This document shows, piece by piece, positions 1-6,054 of a stretch of DNA of 6,522 bases. The DNA is from Planctomycetota bacterium (lineage in GTDB: Bacteria; Planctomycetota; Phycisphaerae; UBA1845; PWPN01), in NCBI GenBank assembly GCA_020346805.1, contig CP070790.1, forward strand, positions 2,513,852 through 2,520,373. Reading direction: 5' to 3'. How positions within the stretch are numbered: the stretch's first letter is position 1; each line of letters starts with the position of its first letter. A program made the translations under genes and the position numbers. The notes beneath the pieces were generated by a model. It was not told the origin of the DNA, did not search any database, and saw only the letters and a list, made by a program, of their open reading frames with translations.

Positions 1-1553
1 AACCGCGGTCTTTCGCGCCTGAGAAATAGCAGGTGGGCGAACAACTGGCCGAAATTACGTACATCTGTTGGTGTAATGATAACCGGGGAACCAAGCAGTA
101 TCTGCCATATACTTTTCTTACTTCCCTCCCGCCGGTTTTGTCCGATGGCGCGTATAAATCGAAGTGCCATGTAGCCGATATGGTAGATAAAAACCGCTAT
201 CAGAATAATCCCCGCCAGACGATGGAGATATCGCACGGCGGTCAGCCCGCCAAACATACCAACCAGCCAGGCGGCCCATGCGGTGTCGGCGAATTTGATG
301 GGCATACCGGTAGCCACCAGCAGGATGAAAAACAAGGCCAGTATCCAGTGCTGGATGCGTTCGTGTACGGTCATCCGTTGAAGCAGTGCCCGCCCCTGGG
401 AATGCTCTTGAATTTTTTGCGCCAAGCGGGTTAGTTGCCGATGCTTAAGATCCGGTGGACGAACGACCTTATTCAATAATTCCAGCATGATGAGTATGAA
501 ATAAACGATCATTACCACGGCGGTCAGGATGATGAATACGGCGGCTACGTAGAACTCAGGAGTTCGGGCTCGGGGATCGAGATTGAGATGCACGGCTTCC
601 CTGCTCATCGCCGGCGATGCTCCGGGATGGCATTGTGCAGTTCGGCAGGTGTTGGGCAGTTGGATTTCATGGATTGAAGATTCCGGATCATCCTCGCCCA
701 GCATGGCATGAGCGTTACCGGTTGCGTCGGCATGACAATCGATACAGGTGGCGGTTTCCTCGCTGCCCAACAAGCCGGCCTTGCCGTGGAAACTGTGCAG
801 GTAGCTGGCTACGGTATCGTGACCGCCGATCTGGGCAAGAATATTCTCATCGCTGTGACACACTGCACAGGCCTGGGAACGTTGGCGGACGGATCGCAAC
901 GGTTTCAATCGGGCGCCCACGTGTTTGATGTAATAGGTGACGTCGACGGGGAGTTCTTCACCATGACAGGTGTTACATCTAGAGGTGATGGTTCCACGAC
1001 CGATTACTCGGGACATTCCTTCGGGTTCGCTATATACCGGTTGGTCGTGGCAGTACAGGCATATTGACTGTCCCGGCCTCAGCAGCGGCAGATCAAATGA
1101 GAGGGCGTTTAGTTTTTCAGCGGCATGGGCGCTGTTTTCCAAACTTTCGGCCACACTCTGATGGCTGAAGCGCGTTTCCACGCCGCTGGCCGGTACGATA
1201 TGGCAGGTACGCGTACAATCGACCGGCGTTTTGACCTGGTGCGGGATAACAGTAACTTCATCGCGCTGGTGGCATGCGGTACAACGGAGTCTGGAATGCG
1301 GGCCTTGGCATTGGGCATAGTATGCAGCGCTGCAAAAGAAGAGTCGCAATTCTCCCGTTTCTTTGTCAATCCGACTCAATCCGGGAAAGCGATGGCATGA
1401 TAAGCAATTTTCGGGATCAGTTTCCAGGGAGAGATAACTGGCCGGTGCCGGTGATACTTCTTCAGCCATATTCCTGGATGGCGACAATATAAAAAAGAAT
1501 AGCATCGCCGTCGTCCCAATTATAGCCGCCGATCTATTTGTTGTGACATGCAC
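1..1553 (-). CDS. Octaheme cytochrome c fused to membrane cytochrome b (CbcL-like quinone oxidoreductase), 3' end missing
   Basis: Probable inner-membrane protein passing electrons between quinone and periplasmic cytochromes. 517 residues are visible; the gene runs off the left edge. A Sec signal peptide (h-region about 8-24) precedes a periplasmic domain with eight heme c motifs, first Cys at 50, 91, 113, 165, 193, 229, 270 and 303. Six are CX2CH, the third is CX3CH (CTRTCH) and the eighth CX4CH (CRTAQCH). A transmembrane helix (339-358), a basic and probably cytoplasmic loop, then helices at about 403-421 and 444-462 follow. His402 (in RIQHW), His444 and His458 are placed like b-heme ligands of the FdnI/HydC family, and the RRERPRF segment at the edge also fits; about two helices should be missing. 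The GTG start at 1553 is chosen for its AAGGAG site and because it gives a full signal peptide; it overlaps the preceding gene by 20 bases. Cys74 and Cys82 are extra. The architecture resembles Geobacter CbcL, but orthology is unproven. Confidence 0.88.
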   Translation of the reverse strand, partial: MHVTTNRSAAIIGTTAMLFFFILSPSRNMAEEVSPAPASYLSLETDPENCLSCHRFPGLSRIDKETGELRLFFCSAAYYAQCQGPHSRLRCTACHQRDEVTVIPHQVKTPVDCTRTCHIVPASGVETRFSHQSVAESLENSAHAAEKLNALSFDLPLLRPGQSICLYCHDQPVYSEPEGMSRVIGRGTITSRCNTCHGEELPVDVTYYIKHVGARLKPLRSVRQRSQACAVCHSDENILAQIGGHDTVASYLHSFHGKAGLLGSEETATCIDCHADATGNAHAMLGEDDPESSIHEIQLPNTCRTAQCHPGASPAMSREAVHLNLDPRARTPEFYVAAVFIILTAVVMIVYFILIMLELLNKVVRPPDLKHRQLTRLAQKIQEHSQGRALLQRMTVHERIQHWILALFFILLVATGMPIKFADTAWAAWLVGMFGGLTAVRYLHRLAGIILIAVFIYHIGYMALRFIRAIGQNRREGSKKSIWQILLGSPVIITPTDVRNFGQLFAHLLFLRRERPR

Positions 1554-2550
1554 TGCAAAGCTCCTTACCTAGGCCGCGTAATTGAAGACGTTTCCCTTCC
1601 CGGCCTAATTGTATTGCCCCATAAGCCAGAATACTGCCGGACGGAAAGAGGCCCGCCTGATGGGGATTGTGGCAGGTTGAACACATAATGGTATCATTAT
1701 TTGCCAACGGCAAACGCTTTGGAATTTTTTGTTCGGACTTTATAGCTTGTGCAATCCGTTCCGCACTTACCCGACGGCCGATCGGGGTTTCATCAAAAGC
1801 TGCCATATGTGCTTTGATCTTCTCGGGCACCTTTACTCCGATATGGCCGGGTGTGAAATAGTCCAGGTGTGTTGTATGGCAGCTCAGACATAGCGTTACG
1901 CCGTCAGACCGAAGTCTTGGCTCACCCGTTCGTTCGATACGTTTCTGCTGCTCAATCGCTGACTGGTGGCAGAACGAGCATTTGCGGGGGATGGGCATCC
2001 GGTTACAGTCGAGCATAAGGTGGGGATTGTAACGTTCGTGTTTTTTCGTGGGGATATGACATTGACGGCAAAAACTCAGCAGATCTCCTTTCTGGTAGCC
2101 GCGAACAAAGGAAGGATTATCTTTGGAACGAAGTCTGGTGTTGTGGCAGGTCAAACAGCCGAGTTTCCCATTTGGTGCCGGCCAGTCTTTGGGTTGCTTG
2201 ATCTGTTTGTTGGAAAAGGTCCTGCCGATGGGATGAAACTCCTGACGAGCGTCTTTACCGTTATGGCATTTCAAACAAATGGTATCGACGTCGGTGGATG
2301 CGATAGGCAGGGCTTTGTTATTTTGCATCTGGTGGCAGTACCGACAACCATCGCGCGATCCATGTGGATTGACAGTTTTCGGTCGATAGGAAGGGGTAAT
2401 ATTTATTGCGGGCTGCGAGTTACTGGAATTATTGTTCTTCTGTGGTTTGGTTGTAGTTTGCGAGAAGGCGCTGGGAGCCACACCTGAGGCCATTAGAGAC
2501 AAAGCCAGTACCCATCCTAATTGCCGAAATGTCAGGGCGCTAATTGGCAC
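1534..2550 (-). CDS. Secreted octaheme c-type cytochrome, doubled-CXXCH type
   Basis: Probable periplasmic or extracellular electron carrier of 338 residues. A Sec signal peptide (hydrophobic about 11-28, likely cleavage after Ser30) is followed by a polar Thr/Asn/Ser/Gln linker (31-50). Eight CX2CH motifs follow, first Cys at 69, 92, 132, 161, 191, 221, 290 and 332. Motif 2 (CLKCHNG) is followed by a conserved HPIG (His106), as in the two upstream cytochromes. Motif 7 (CSTCHNPH) and motif 8 (CSACH) form a typical doubled-CXXCH pair, and the protein ends three residues after the last heme Cys (HNK). No membrane segment other than the signal is seen. The GTG start at 2550 is preferred over ATG at 2586, because it has an AGGAGG site nine bases upstream and yields a normal signal peptide; it overlaps the preceding NHL gene by 11 bases. 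A soluble role between the lipoprotein and the membrane c/b protein is inferred from gene order only. No catalytic heme site was recognised. Confidence 0.93.
   Translation of the reverse strand: MPISALTFRQLGWVLALSLMASGVAPSAFSQTTTKPQKNNNSSNSQPAINITPSYRPKTVNPHGSRDGCRYCHQMQNNKALPIASTDVDTICLKCHNGKDARQEFHPIGRTFSNKQIKQPKDWPAPNGKLGCLTCHNTRLRSKDNPSFVRGYQKGDLLSFCRQCHIPTKKHERYNPHLMLDCNRMPIPRKCSFCHQSAIEQQKRIERTGEPRLRSDGVTLCLSCHTTHLDYFTPGHIGVKVPEKIKAHMAAFDETPIGRRVSAERIAQAIKSEQKIPKRLPLANNDTIMCSTCHNPHQAGLFPSGSILAYGAIQLGREGKRLQLRGLGKELCSACHNK
1561..1566 (-). promoter_or_regulatory. Shine-Dalgarno for the cytochrome c/b fusion gene
   Basis: The minus strand reads AAGGAG, seven bases before GTG at 1553-1551, inside the last codons of the preceding octaheme gene. 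It decides the start: the next in-frame ATG (1505) has no comparable site and would cut into the signal peptide. Confidence 0.8.
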
Positions 2551-3661
2551 CTTTATTTCCCTCCTCAACGCCCATAGTGACACCAAGCACGGTTAAGGGC
2601 ATGCCACCGAGCGAATCGGATACAATCACGTATTCATCAGCCTCAGGCGATCTTCCGTTTTCGTCAGGTACTTCCAGCAAAGGCAGATCGGCAGGAGTCA
2701 AGGCCGTCAATCCCATGGGTAAGGTCCAACCGTTCCAGTTGCCCGCCCGTTCGTGAACCTCCATGAGATATTTACCATCCGCCCCAAACACCAGTACCGA
2801 TTGTCGGCCGGCATCGGATACAAAGATCAGACCTGAGAGAGTACAACAACTCTGTTTGGGACGTATAAATTCTCCCCTGCCCCGGCCGGGTTTTCCAATG
2901 GGACTTAGCCAACGCCCATCCGTGGCAACGCGAAAGACAACGCCTCGAACAGCATCTGCAACAAGTAACACGCCGTCAGGGGTTGTGCAAATCCCCGTGG
3001 GTGCGATCAATCCCGGCATATCCTTCGGCGGTTTGATGGATGACATCCATCGGCGTGAGGTTGTGTCCCACCGATCGATTCGGCGATCGCCAAGATTTCC
3101 TATGTACAAAACATCGGCCTTGGCAAAAACCGTACACGGTCTGAATGTGCGTTGAGGATCATCGGTAGGGATCAACTCTTCAATAAAACGTTCATCCGAA
3201 TCATAGACAAGTACCGAACGGAGTGTGGTATCAGCCACATATACACGTCCCGATTCATCGACGGTCACATCCACCGGACAACGCGGAGGACGATCAGAAT
3301 CGCCCCAAGTATCACTTCTGCCGGTATCGAGATTGATTGCCACCACATCCGGCTGACCCTGATCGCAAACCAGTAATCGATTCTGCAGCAAGGCCATTCC
3401 CTGCGGATTACGGAGAAATGTCTTGCCTACCTTATTGGGGCCATACAAAAACCGCTCCAGGAACGGTGTCGCATCAAACTGGGGCAACATATTCAATAGA
3501 TTGCCGCATACCGCCACCCGAGGGATAGCAGATTTATTGGGAAAATATATTTGTTCGAATCTTGTGTGACCGATATCGCTTTGTGATGCACAGCCGATCG
3601 TTATTAACCCAACAAGGATCAGCAGGAAATACCTGGCAATATTGTACGGTTTATAATTCAT
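2540..3661 (-). CDS. NHL-repeat beta-propeller lipoprotein
   Basis: Likely membrane-anchored six-bladed beta-propeller of 373 residues. The N-terminus has a basic n-region (KPYNIAR), a hydrophobic stretch (11-22) and a lipobox ending ITIGC, so Cys24 should be lipidated. NHL-type blades are recognisable, each with a proline/glycine turn, a hydrophobic strand and a V(A/S)D-type strand: about 84-112, 126-155 (GRVYVADT), 172-200, 217-246 (GVLLVADA) and 263-295 (GLIFVSDA). A degenerate last blade may lie at 310-360 (EYVIVSDS). There is no heme motif or protease motif. The IYFP segment near 38-41 resembles the start of NHL lipoproteins found beside multiheme cytochromes. ATG 3661 forms an ATGA overlap with the stop of the tetraheme gene; ATG 3682 would add seven residues and has no ribosome site. 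Propellers of this kind usually bind proteins or ligands, so a docking or scaffold role for the cytochromes is inference. Which membrane it sits in cannot be told. Confidence 0.88.
   Translation of the reverse strand: MNYKPYNIARYFLLILVGLITIGCASQSDIGHTRFEQIYFPNKSAIPRVAVCGNLLNMLPQFDATPFLERFLYGPNKVGKTFLRNPQGMALLQNRLLVCDQGQPDVVAINLDTGRSDTWGDSDRPPRCPVDVTVDESGRVYVADTTLRSVLVYDSDERFIEELIPTDDPQRTFRPCTVFAKADVLYIGNLGDRRIDRWDTTSRRWMSSIKPPKDMPGLIAPTGICTTPDGVLLVADAVRGVVFRVATDGRWLSPIGKPGRGRGEFIRPKQSCCTLSGLIFVSDAGRQSVLVFGADGKYLMEVHERAGNWNGWTLPMGLTALTPADLPLLEVPDENGRSPEADEYVIVSDSLGGMPLTVLGVTMGVEEGNKGAN
2560..2565 (-). promoter_or_regulatory. Shine-Dalgarno for the octaheme cytochrome gene
   Basis: The minus strand reads AGGAGG nine bases before GTG at 2550-2548. 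It lies within the final codons of the NHL lipoprotein gene (encoding VEEGNK), suggesting coupled translation. This supports GTG 2550 as the start rather than ATG 2586, which lies upstream of this site. Confidence 0.75.
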
Positions 3662-4299
3662 TTTACATGGCAACTCAGACATAAGGCACTACGTTTATTG
3701 GACATTACCAACATAGGATCGATTTTGGCTTCACTGTGGGGATCATGGCACGAAATACACTCGATTCGCCCCTCAGGCAGTCGGACTCTACCTTTGGCCA
3801 AGACAAACGCCAAGGGTTGATACTCGCGATTATTTCTCGGGTAAGGCACACCGATGGGATGATCCCGCCAGACAAAACTATCAGGGGCTGCAAACCCTTC
3901 GCGCAGTCCCGCCAGCAAAGCGTGAGACGAGCCGATTGTCGAAGTAGCCACAGTGCCATCGTGGCAACCAAGACATATCAGGCTAGTTGGGCCCGGCATA
4001 TAACGATCGGGCTCAAACACCCGCCGCTGACCTTTGATGCGGTATATTTCAAAAGCCGGTTGGGTAGTCGGCTGTGTAGTCGGGCGGATGGCCTGAATGT
4101 GGGGGATGTGGCAGGCATCACAAGCGCTGCCCCAACGCCCCGTCGCTTCGCTAAAATCGTGCTTACTCCCGACGATAGTACGGGCGTATTCGTCGGACAC
4201 GTCGGCGGATTCCGAAGAATCTGCGTTGTTAGTACCCTTATTAGCCGAAATAAGTAGAACGGCCAGCAGAATCATCTTAGCTATTATTATCATTTTCAT
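3658..4299 (-). CDS. Secreted tetraheme c-type cytochrome, doubled-CXXCH type
   Basis: Small periplasmic or exported electron carrier of 213 residues. A strongly hydrophobic N-terminus (3-18) is a Sec signal peptide, with cleavage probably near Ala19. Four CX2CH motifs have first Cys at 60 (CDACHIPH), 109 (CLGCHDG), 181 (CISCHDPH) and 207 (CLSCH); His147 lies in a conserved HPIG. The last pair is a textbook doubled-CXXCH motif. It is colinear with residues 29-209 of the upstream 12-heme protein: GS.HD, C..CH.PH, CL.CHDG, DHPIG, C..CHDPH, then RSA.CLSCH. The two are therefore paralogous. A Thr-Gln-Pro linker (73-81) between hemes 1 and 2 is an insertion relative to that relative. The gene starts 9 bases after the upstream stop with a GAGGTG site, and its stop overlaps the next start as ATGA. 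ATG at codon 3 is an alternative start. Its function as a shuttle or conduit subunit is inferred. Confidence 0.93.
   Translation of the reverse strand: MKMIIIAKMILLAVLLISANKGTNNADSSESADVSDEYARTIVGSKHDFSEATGRWGSACDACHIPHIQAIRPTTQPTTQPAFEIYRIKGQRRVFEPDRYMPGPTSLICLGCHDGTVATSTIGSSHALLAGLREGFAAPDSFVWRDHPIGVPYPRNNREYQPLAFVLAKGRVRLPEGRIECISCHDPHSEAKIDPMLVMSNKRSALCLSCHVK
4060..4083 (-). repeat. Two-copy 12-base tandem repeat coding a Thr-Gln-Pro linker
   Basis: The minus strand shows CCGACTACACAG followed by CCGACTACCCAA, in frame, encoding PTTQ twice between hemes 1 and 2 of the tetraheme cytochrome. It is probably a slippage-derived flexible linker; similar T/Q/P runs are frequent in planctomycete exported proteins. 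Confidence 0.7.
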
Positions 4300-4303
4300 T
4301 GGC

Positions 4304-4309
4304 CACCTC
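4304..4309 (-). promoter_or_regulatory. Shine-Dalgarno for the tetraheme cytochrome gene
   Basis: The minus strand reads GAGGTG four bases before ATG 4299, and ten bases before the alternative ATG at 4293. It overlaps the TAG stop of the 12-heme gene (TAGAGGTG), so ribosomes finishing that gene could reinitiate here. Confidence 0.7.
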
Positions 4310-6054
4310 TATGGGCCGTACGAGAATCCCACATGGACTACACCGTGGCAGTTTAACGAACACTGTCCACGGCGCGATCCCAAATCCTCAAAAACAATTC
4401 GTGAACCGGTCCCGGAAGAGACGGGCCGGACTATAGATAAATCAAAGTTGATCAGACTGCTGTTGTTCCTGCTGTTACCTTGGGTTCGGCTGATACCGTG
4501 GGCGTCGTGGCAGGCAGAGCATGGAGCACGGCCGCGGACGATATGTCGGTTGTGTATGGGAAAGCTCTCGTCGTTCAAGATGCTTTGCCGATCGTGGCAG
4601 CGATAACACAAGGCATAAGCGCGCGGACTTTCGGTGGTAAAGTCGTTGGTGGAATAGTTGTCGATCAACAAAGGTGCATAGATGGATCCATGCGGTCCGG
4701 TTGGTTGAACAGTCACGTTTTGTGCCGCCTGTTCCGAATTATGACAGTCAGTGCATTTTATCATGGATCCAACCCGCAAAGGTGGAAGTAAACTTACCAC
4801 GTCGCCGTTACGCCGGGGTGTGATAATCGGATGAAACGAGGGATTGGTAGGTTGAAACTCGACCCGGGTATTGGTCTGTGTGATTTGACGGGTGATATCT
4901 GAGCGTCTTGGACGGGTAACGCCGTCGGCATGACATTTAAAGCATACCTGGTATTCGAAAAGGGCCCGTTCAACCTGGCGTCCCGATCGGCCAATTCCCA
5001 AAACGAAACGGAGGGTGCCGTCTTCCAGCCCGATAGTCGTTCCTCCAATCCTGGTGCGCAGATTGGCGGAGGCGGCGTGGGGATTATGGCAATCTGCACA
5101 TTCGACGTGACGAAGCATGGTTCTGGGATTTTCCGTGGGATCGTGTCGCCGTGATGATAGAGTTACGGGATGGGCGCTGGGTTTGCGTATCTCGCTGGCG
5201 ATATTTGTTCGGGCGACACTGCCGTTGTGACAGTTGAGGCAGTTATCCTCTTCCCTTCGGAAGCGGAGTAATCGTTCCCGGCCATCGGCGGAATGAATTT
5301 TATGACAGTTAGTGCAGGCGTTATCAGCAACCGTGAGATAAGGCAGACGTTCTCGCGGATCCACGCTTCGCCCGGTAATTCGGGCGGGGCTCCGGGCATG
5401 GCTGCCGGTATTCCAACCGAGCATGTCGTGACATGACAGACAAATGGCCGAACGAACATCGGTAATACGTAGGAAGTCACCCAATCTGTTGTTATGCGGA
5501 TCGTGACAAGTCGTACAGTGCACTTCGCTGTGCTTGCCGAGGGGCAGCTCTTTGGAAATCAGGTCGGGATTCTTGAGCTGGCGGTCGCGGGCGGCGAGGG
5601 GCCGATCGTAACGGAACCCGATGGGGTGGTCGTCGGAAAGGTCGTTCGTCAAATCGCTGGGGCCGGGCGGAATAGTACGATGGCTCATGACTATAGGTTC
5701 ATTGACGGGCCGACTGGATACCAGGCCCAAAGCCAATGCCCCGTCGTGGCAGCTCAGGCACATCTTGGAAGGTCCGCTGGGTTGGTCGATGCGGGCGTCG
5801 GTAGTCGAACTTTCATAAATCCGGTAGTGAGTCGGGGGCATATAGCGGTTCCAAAGCGGTTTCTGCCCGGTGGCATTATGTGGAGCGTGACAGAAAATAC
5901 AAACTTGTTCTTCATATAACGCATGAATCGGTCCGGGGCCGCTCACACTGAGATCGTGAGGCGAACCGACCACGGTATCCTGAGCAGATACCCGCGCAGC
6001 GAAACCAACCAGCAAAACAAAGTTGGCCAATAATGTAAAGGTCCTTACGCTCAT
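4309..6054 (-). CDS. Secreted dodecaheme c-type cytochrome, six doubled-CXXCH pairs
   Basis: Large exported multiheme cytochrome of 581 residues, a probable wire-like electron carrier. The signal peptide is residues 1-24 (hydrophobic 6-20, cleavage after VSA). Twelve heme motifs have first Cys at 52, 99, 180, 205, 247, 272, 319, 371, 434, 483, 512 and 565. The first eleven are CX2CH; the last is CX3CH (CSLNCH), 12 residues before the end. Odd motifs are mostly followed by a nearby His (CHAPH, CHDPH, CHKIH, CHNPH, CHDAH) and even ones by Asp/Gly/Asn, so the protein is a chain of six heme pairs. HP(I/V) segments at 143, 295 and 408 may supply axial ligands. There is no second membrane segment, and no catalytic motif was recognised. 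The start at 6054 overlaps the stop of the upstream NHL gene as ATGA. It could be periplasmic, outer-membrane associated or extracellular; the sequence does not say which. Its first four-heme module is a paralogue of the tetraheme protein downstream. Confidence 0.94.
   Translation of the reverse strand: MSVRTFTLLANFVLLVGFAARVSAQDTVVGSPHDLSVSGPGPIHALYEEQVCIFCHAPHNATGQKPLWNRYMPPTHYRIYESSTTDARIDQPSGPSKMCLSCHDGALALGLVSSRPVNEPIVMSHRTIPPGPSDLTNDLSDDHPIGFRYDRPLAARDRQLKNPDLISKELPLGKHSEVHCTTCHDPHNNRLGDFLRITDVRSAICLSCHDMLGWNTGSHARSPARITGRSVDPRERLPYLTVADNACTNCHKIHSADGRERLLRFRREEDNCLNCHNGSVARTNIASEIRKPSAHPVTLSSRRHDPTENPRTMLRHVECADCHNPHAASANLRTRIGGTTIGLEDGTLRFVLGIGRSGRQVERALFEYQVCFKCHADGVTRPRRSDITRQITQTNTRVEFQPTNPSFHPIITPRRNGDVVSLLPPLRVGSMIKCTDCHNSEQAAQNVTVQPTGPHGSIYAPLLIDNYSTNDFTTESPRAYALCYRCHDRQSILNDESFPIHNRHIVRGRAPCSACHDAHGISRTQGNSRNNSSLINFDLSIVRPVSSGTGSRIVFEDLGSRRGQCSLNCHGVVHVGFSYGP

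Noticed and set aside
33..434. Plus-strand open frame of 133 codons
   Set aside because: It lies opposite the cytochrome b part of the c/b fusion; its translation shows no recognisable pattern, while the minus frame gives clear transmembrane helices and heme ligands.
1296..1310. CQGPH in the c/b fusion as a ninth, degenerate heme site
   Set aside because: The residue before His is Pro, not Cys, so thioether attachment as in CX2CH is not possible; the neighbouring CTACH is complete without it. Cys74 and Cys82 remain unexplained.
1109..1369. Short minus-strand frame suggesting a broken or frameshifted gene in the left 1.5 kb
   Set aside because: Codon-by-codon reading shows a single uninterrupted minus frame from 1553 to the left edge with eight heme motifs; this frame is a shadow.
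2548..2586. ATG at 2586 as start of the octaheme gene
   Set aside because: It lies upstream of the AGGAGG site, adds 12 residues including charged ones before the signal peptide, and lengthens the overlap to 47 bases.
3659..3682. ATG at 3682 as start of the NHL lipoprotein
   Set aside because: No ribosome site precedes it; ATG 3661 makes a standard ATGA overlap and gives a typical lipoprotein signal. It cannot be excluded.
1966..4606. Plus-strand open frames of about 170 codons (1966-2487, 3736-4257, 4097-4606)
   Set aside because: They are antisense to cytochrome genes. Their Gly/Ala/Val-rich translations are complements of His/Cys-rich coding, and no signal or domain was seen.
5494..5919. 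Plus-strand open frame of 141 codons
   Set aside because: Antisense shadow of hemes 1-4 of the 12-heme gene, with no independent support.
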